A stretch of DNA of 64,000 nt, taken from NCBI GenBank assembly GCA_029237695.1, contig CM055279.1:55935530-55999529 (forward strand), in the 5' to 3' direction. Origin of the DNA: Conchocele bisecta. Its lineage: Eukaryota; Mollusca; Bivalvia; Lucinida; Thyasiridae. The notes below the pieces were generated by a model. That model had not been told where the DNA came from. It did no database searches and saw nothing but the letters and a program-made list of their open reading frames with translations. Every line of letters starts with the position of its first letter. Position 1 is the stretch's first letter. Positions 61,161 through 64,000 of the stretch are shown here, piece after piece. Position numbers and translations under genes: made by a program.

Positions 61161-63345
61161 AATATTGTTATGGAAATTAAATATGTACCTAATGATATAA
61201 CTATTTCACAAGTTTTGAATATCAAGTGTTTGTTTACACATCTTATAAAGTATAGTTATTGTACACCAGAAATTGCATTGGATAAATAAATATTACCTTC
61301 CTTTGAATAAATATAGAATTTTGTTAATATTTTGAGAAAAAGCAGGTATCTCCCCTGACCTCAAGATTATTGATTTCCGTCATACAAATAATACAATAGT
61401 AGCAATATGTGTACCCGGTAATACAAATTAAATGCTCTTTGTATATATTAATGACATCTCTAAATGCTGAACCAAAAATATATAACGCCTACAATACATC
61501 CTCATGTGCGGGCCCCAAGCTGTAACGCAAATCTTTCAAAAACTTAACACAAATTTGACCTTGACCGGGGGGCACGTGAGTCGCATGGGTGGGCTATGGA
61601 ATGAAAATATAGATAGTGATAAACAGGAACTTGAAGTTTCAAGTCAATAGGAATTTGGTTTGCAGAAATAACTGGTTGTCAACAACTTTAGCACAAATAT
61701 TGCCAAAACTTAAAACACAATAGTAATTTGACCTTGACCTTGGGCATGTGGGCCGCATTGGTGGGCTATGGAATGAAAATATAGATCAAGATATTTAGAG
61801 GATTTGATACGAGTTTCGTCGATATCGGCCTGGAGGTTCGTGAGAAGAAGATTTTTTGACAATTTGACCTACTTCTCAACGGTGGCCATCTTGGATTTGG
61901 TGATGACCTCCATTTTAACAAAAATGAACAGGCTTCACCCACAGACCATTACAGTTAAGTTTGACTAATATCGGCCAAGCAGTTCACAAGAAAAAGACGT
62001 TTGAAATCTTTAGTAAAAGAATGACCTTTTGAACTATCAGTGGCCATCTTGGATGACGTAATCATCTGATTTAGACAAAAAATTCTCCAGAGTGATCGTC
62101 TCGTCAATACCTTCGATTTTATATATTATATGACTATATTTGGTTAAAAATAAAATTTACCCCTATCTGACCCCTCGGGCGACGCCCATTTTTGACCCAG
62201 GGGCCACCATATGAACAAATCTGAAACAGCGCTAACTATCGATCATTCATACCAAGTATCGTCGAAATCGGCCTGGCGGTTCGTGAGAAGATTTTTTAAG
62301 AATTTGACCTACTTTTCCATGGCGGCCATCTTGGATTGTCGATGACCTCCTTTTTAACAAATCTGAAATGGCATCACCCATATATCATCCCTGTGAAGTT
62401 TAACCAATATCGGCTCAGCAGTTCGGGAGAAGAAGATGATTGAAAATGTTCACGGACGGACGGACGTTCTTACATTACTATACATATGTGGCTTATCACA
62501 TGTTAAATATTAGCCACATAAAACGATTTTTAGCCACATAAAAGGATTTTTTAGGTGGCTAATTGTAACCAACCCTATCCTTTACTAAGTCCATAACCCT
62601 GTGGGGCTAGCCACATAAGTACCCTAATGTGTGCCCGCATGGACGGACGGACGACGGACACTTTGCCATAACAATAGCTCACATGAGCTTTGCTCAGGTG
62701 AGCTAAAAATATTGTTATGGAAATTAAATATGTACCTAATGATATAACTATTTCACAAGTTTTGAATATCAAGTGTTTGTTTACACATCTTATAAAGTAT
62801 AGTTATTGTACACCAGAAATTGCATTGGATAAATAAATATTACCTTCCTTTGAATAAATATAGAATTGTGTTAATATTTTGAGAAAAAGCAGGTATCTCC
62901 CCTGACCTCAAGATTATTGATTTCCGTCATACAAATAATACAATAGTAGCAATATGTGTACCCGGTAATACAAATTAAACGCTCTTTGTATATATTAATG
63001 ACATCTCTAAATGCTGAACCAAAAACATATAACGCCTACAATACATCCTCATGTCTCAAATCTTTCAAAAACTTAACACAAATTTGACCTTGACCGGGGG
63101 GCACATGAGTCGCATGGGTGGGCTATGGAATGAAAATATAGATAGTGATAAACAGGAACTTGAAGTTTCAAGTCAATAGGAATTTGGTTTGCAGAAATAA
63201 CTGGTTGTCAACAACTTTAGCACAAATATTGCCAAAACTTAAAACACAATAGTAATTTGACCTTGACCTTGGGCATGTGGGCCACATTGGTGGGCTATGG
63301 AATGAAAATATAGATCAAGATATTTAGAGGATTTGATATGAGATT
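60263..63345 (+). repeat. Tandem duplication of about 1.55 kb
   Basis: 60263-61815 and 61816-63345 are near-identical copies. They begin TCGTCGA(A/T)ATCGGCCTGG and end AGATATTTAGAGGATTTGAT. The second copy lacks about 20 bp (after CATCCTCATGT). Each contains element body, nested MITE, hairpin end, about 400 bp of flank and two core units of the 145-bp type. Confidence 0.93.
60934..61074. mobile_element. 141-bp MITE nested in the pearl-like microsatellite
   Basis: Inverted ends TACTTATGTGGCT and AGCCACATAAGTA; AGCCACATAAAA occurs twice inside. The second copy is at about 62481-62621, carried by the tandem duplication. Confidence 0.8.
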
Positions 63346-64000
63346 TATAAAATGAGTCACGCACAATTTATGCACCGAGCCTGTCCAATCCTGCATAAAA
63401 TTGCTGATGAGTTTTATAAATCTGAAATCAAATAGAAATGAGTTTGTGATTCTGTTTATCACATGACTTCAAACTCCAACTAGAGCAGCTGAAGCTGCAT
63501 CAACGGTTTGAGGCTTGATGTACTGACAAACGTACACTGGCAAAGTGATTAGAAGACATTGCCAATGACGAAAACATATGAAACTCAAAAAAAATTGATG
63601 CAATTCCAATGAAATTGAAAAAATAAAGTTTTGTATTTTCAGAATCGCTTGACTATTCTAGGCATTTTTCATTATATAACGTTCTACGAAATGTGTACCG
63701 TTAACCCCCTAGTCTGACATTGAAGTTAAGACGATTCTAAAGCACTCACAGCATGTCAGTTCGTATATAAAACCAGTGTCTGATACAGCCCACCATACCT
63801 GTCTGGCCTCCACCTCGAAGTTTGTCAGCTGTACACACTGTTCTAGGCGGCTAAGTTTATATGCTCGTTCTCAAACTTCAAATGCATGTAGCTCGCGCAT
63901 TTGAGCAGATAGCTAAAAACTACCAGCGAACCGGAGATAGAGAATTTTATTGGCTTTTTAATGCAAAAAAAATATTTGAAATCGGTTGAATAATAAGGAA
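63346..64000. other. Unique intron sequence at the right edge
   Basis: No coding match to RERE BAH or ELM2 on the minus strand and no repeat recognised. Confidence 0.45.

Noticed and set aside
61028..62772. Two nearly identical 65-residue minus-strand frames (61028-61225, 62575-62772) as a duplicated gene
   Set aside because: They run through the right end of a pearl-like element, its nested MITE and flank, copied by the 1.55-kb duplication; they are not protein-like beyond that.
50323..64000. ELM2 or BAH exons of the RERE gene upstream of exon A
   Set aside because: I looked for the ELM2 (LLMYLRAARSM-like) and BAH patterns on the minus strand in the non-repeat parts and found none; they probably lie beyond the window.

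Overview
The window reads as eukaryotic genomic DNA, most likely from a bivalve mollusc. That assignment is inferred from the repeat landscape: elements with tandem core repeats of about 160-190 bp, a GACG/ACGG microsatellite and a terminal hairpin, the architecture of the bivalve 'pearl' / non-autonomous Helentron-type elements. A species cannot be named. I saw no tRNA, rRNA or CRISPR, and no intact transposase.

One host gene is recognisable, on the minus strand and cut by both window edges: an ortholog of RERE / Atrophin (arginine-glutamic acid dipeptide repeats protein; Drosophila Grunge), a nuclear transcriptional corepressor. Four exons were found, in transcript order: A 50242-50322 (first part of the SANT domain), B 17391-17526 (end of SANT and basic linker), C 13464-13556 (acidic linker and first CxxC of the GATA-type zinc finger), D 805-986 (second CxxC and following linker). 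Phases agree at every junction (0, 1, 1) and the four exons join into 164 uninterrupted codons. The introns are 32,715, 3,834 and 12,477 bp. The 5' exons expected to encode BAH and ELM2 should lie beyond base 64000, and the C-terminal atrophin part to the left of base 1.

Everything else is intron, filled with tandem arrays and small mobile elements. The arrays have periods of 57 bp (336-861), about 158 bp (11095-13370), 35 bp (14381-17373), 63 bp (19079-23125), 37 bp (27911-29895), about 100 bp (39700-40345), 55 bp (43280-44205) and 38 bp (52541-58588 in three blocks), together about 18 kb or 28% of the window. Between them lie foldback/MITE elements (some with TTAA or 8-bp target duplications), many pearl-like ends and cores, an unclassified dispersed repeat in several copies, a decayed Ty3/Gypsy pol relic (44215-45500) and a recent 1.55-kb tandem duplication (60263-63345).

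The most unusual feature is at exon D. A 57-bp minisatellite spans its exon-intron junction, so the 5' splice site (GTAAGTC) is present nine times, always in the same reading phase. Use of any later copy would lengthen the protein in 19- or 14-residue steps just after the GATA finger. A second array begins 17 nt downstream of the donor of exon B.
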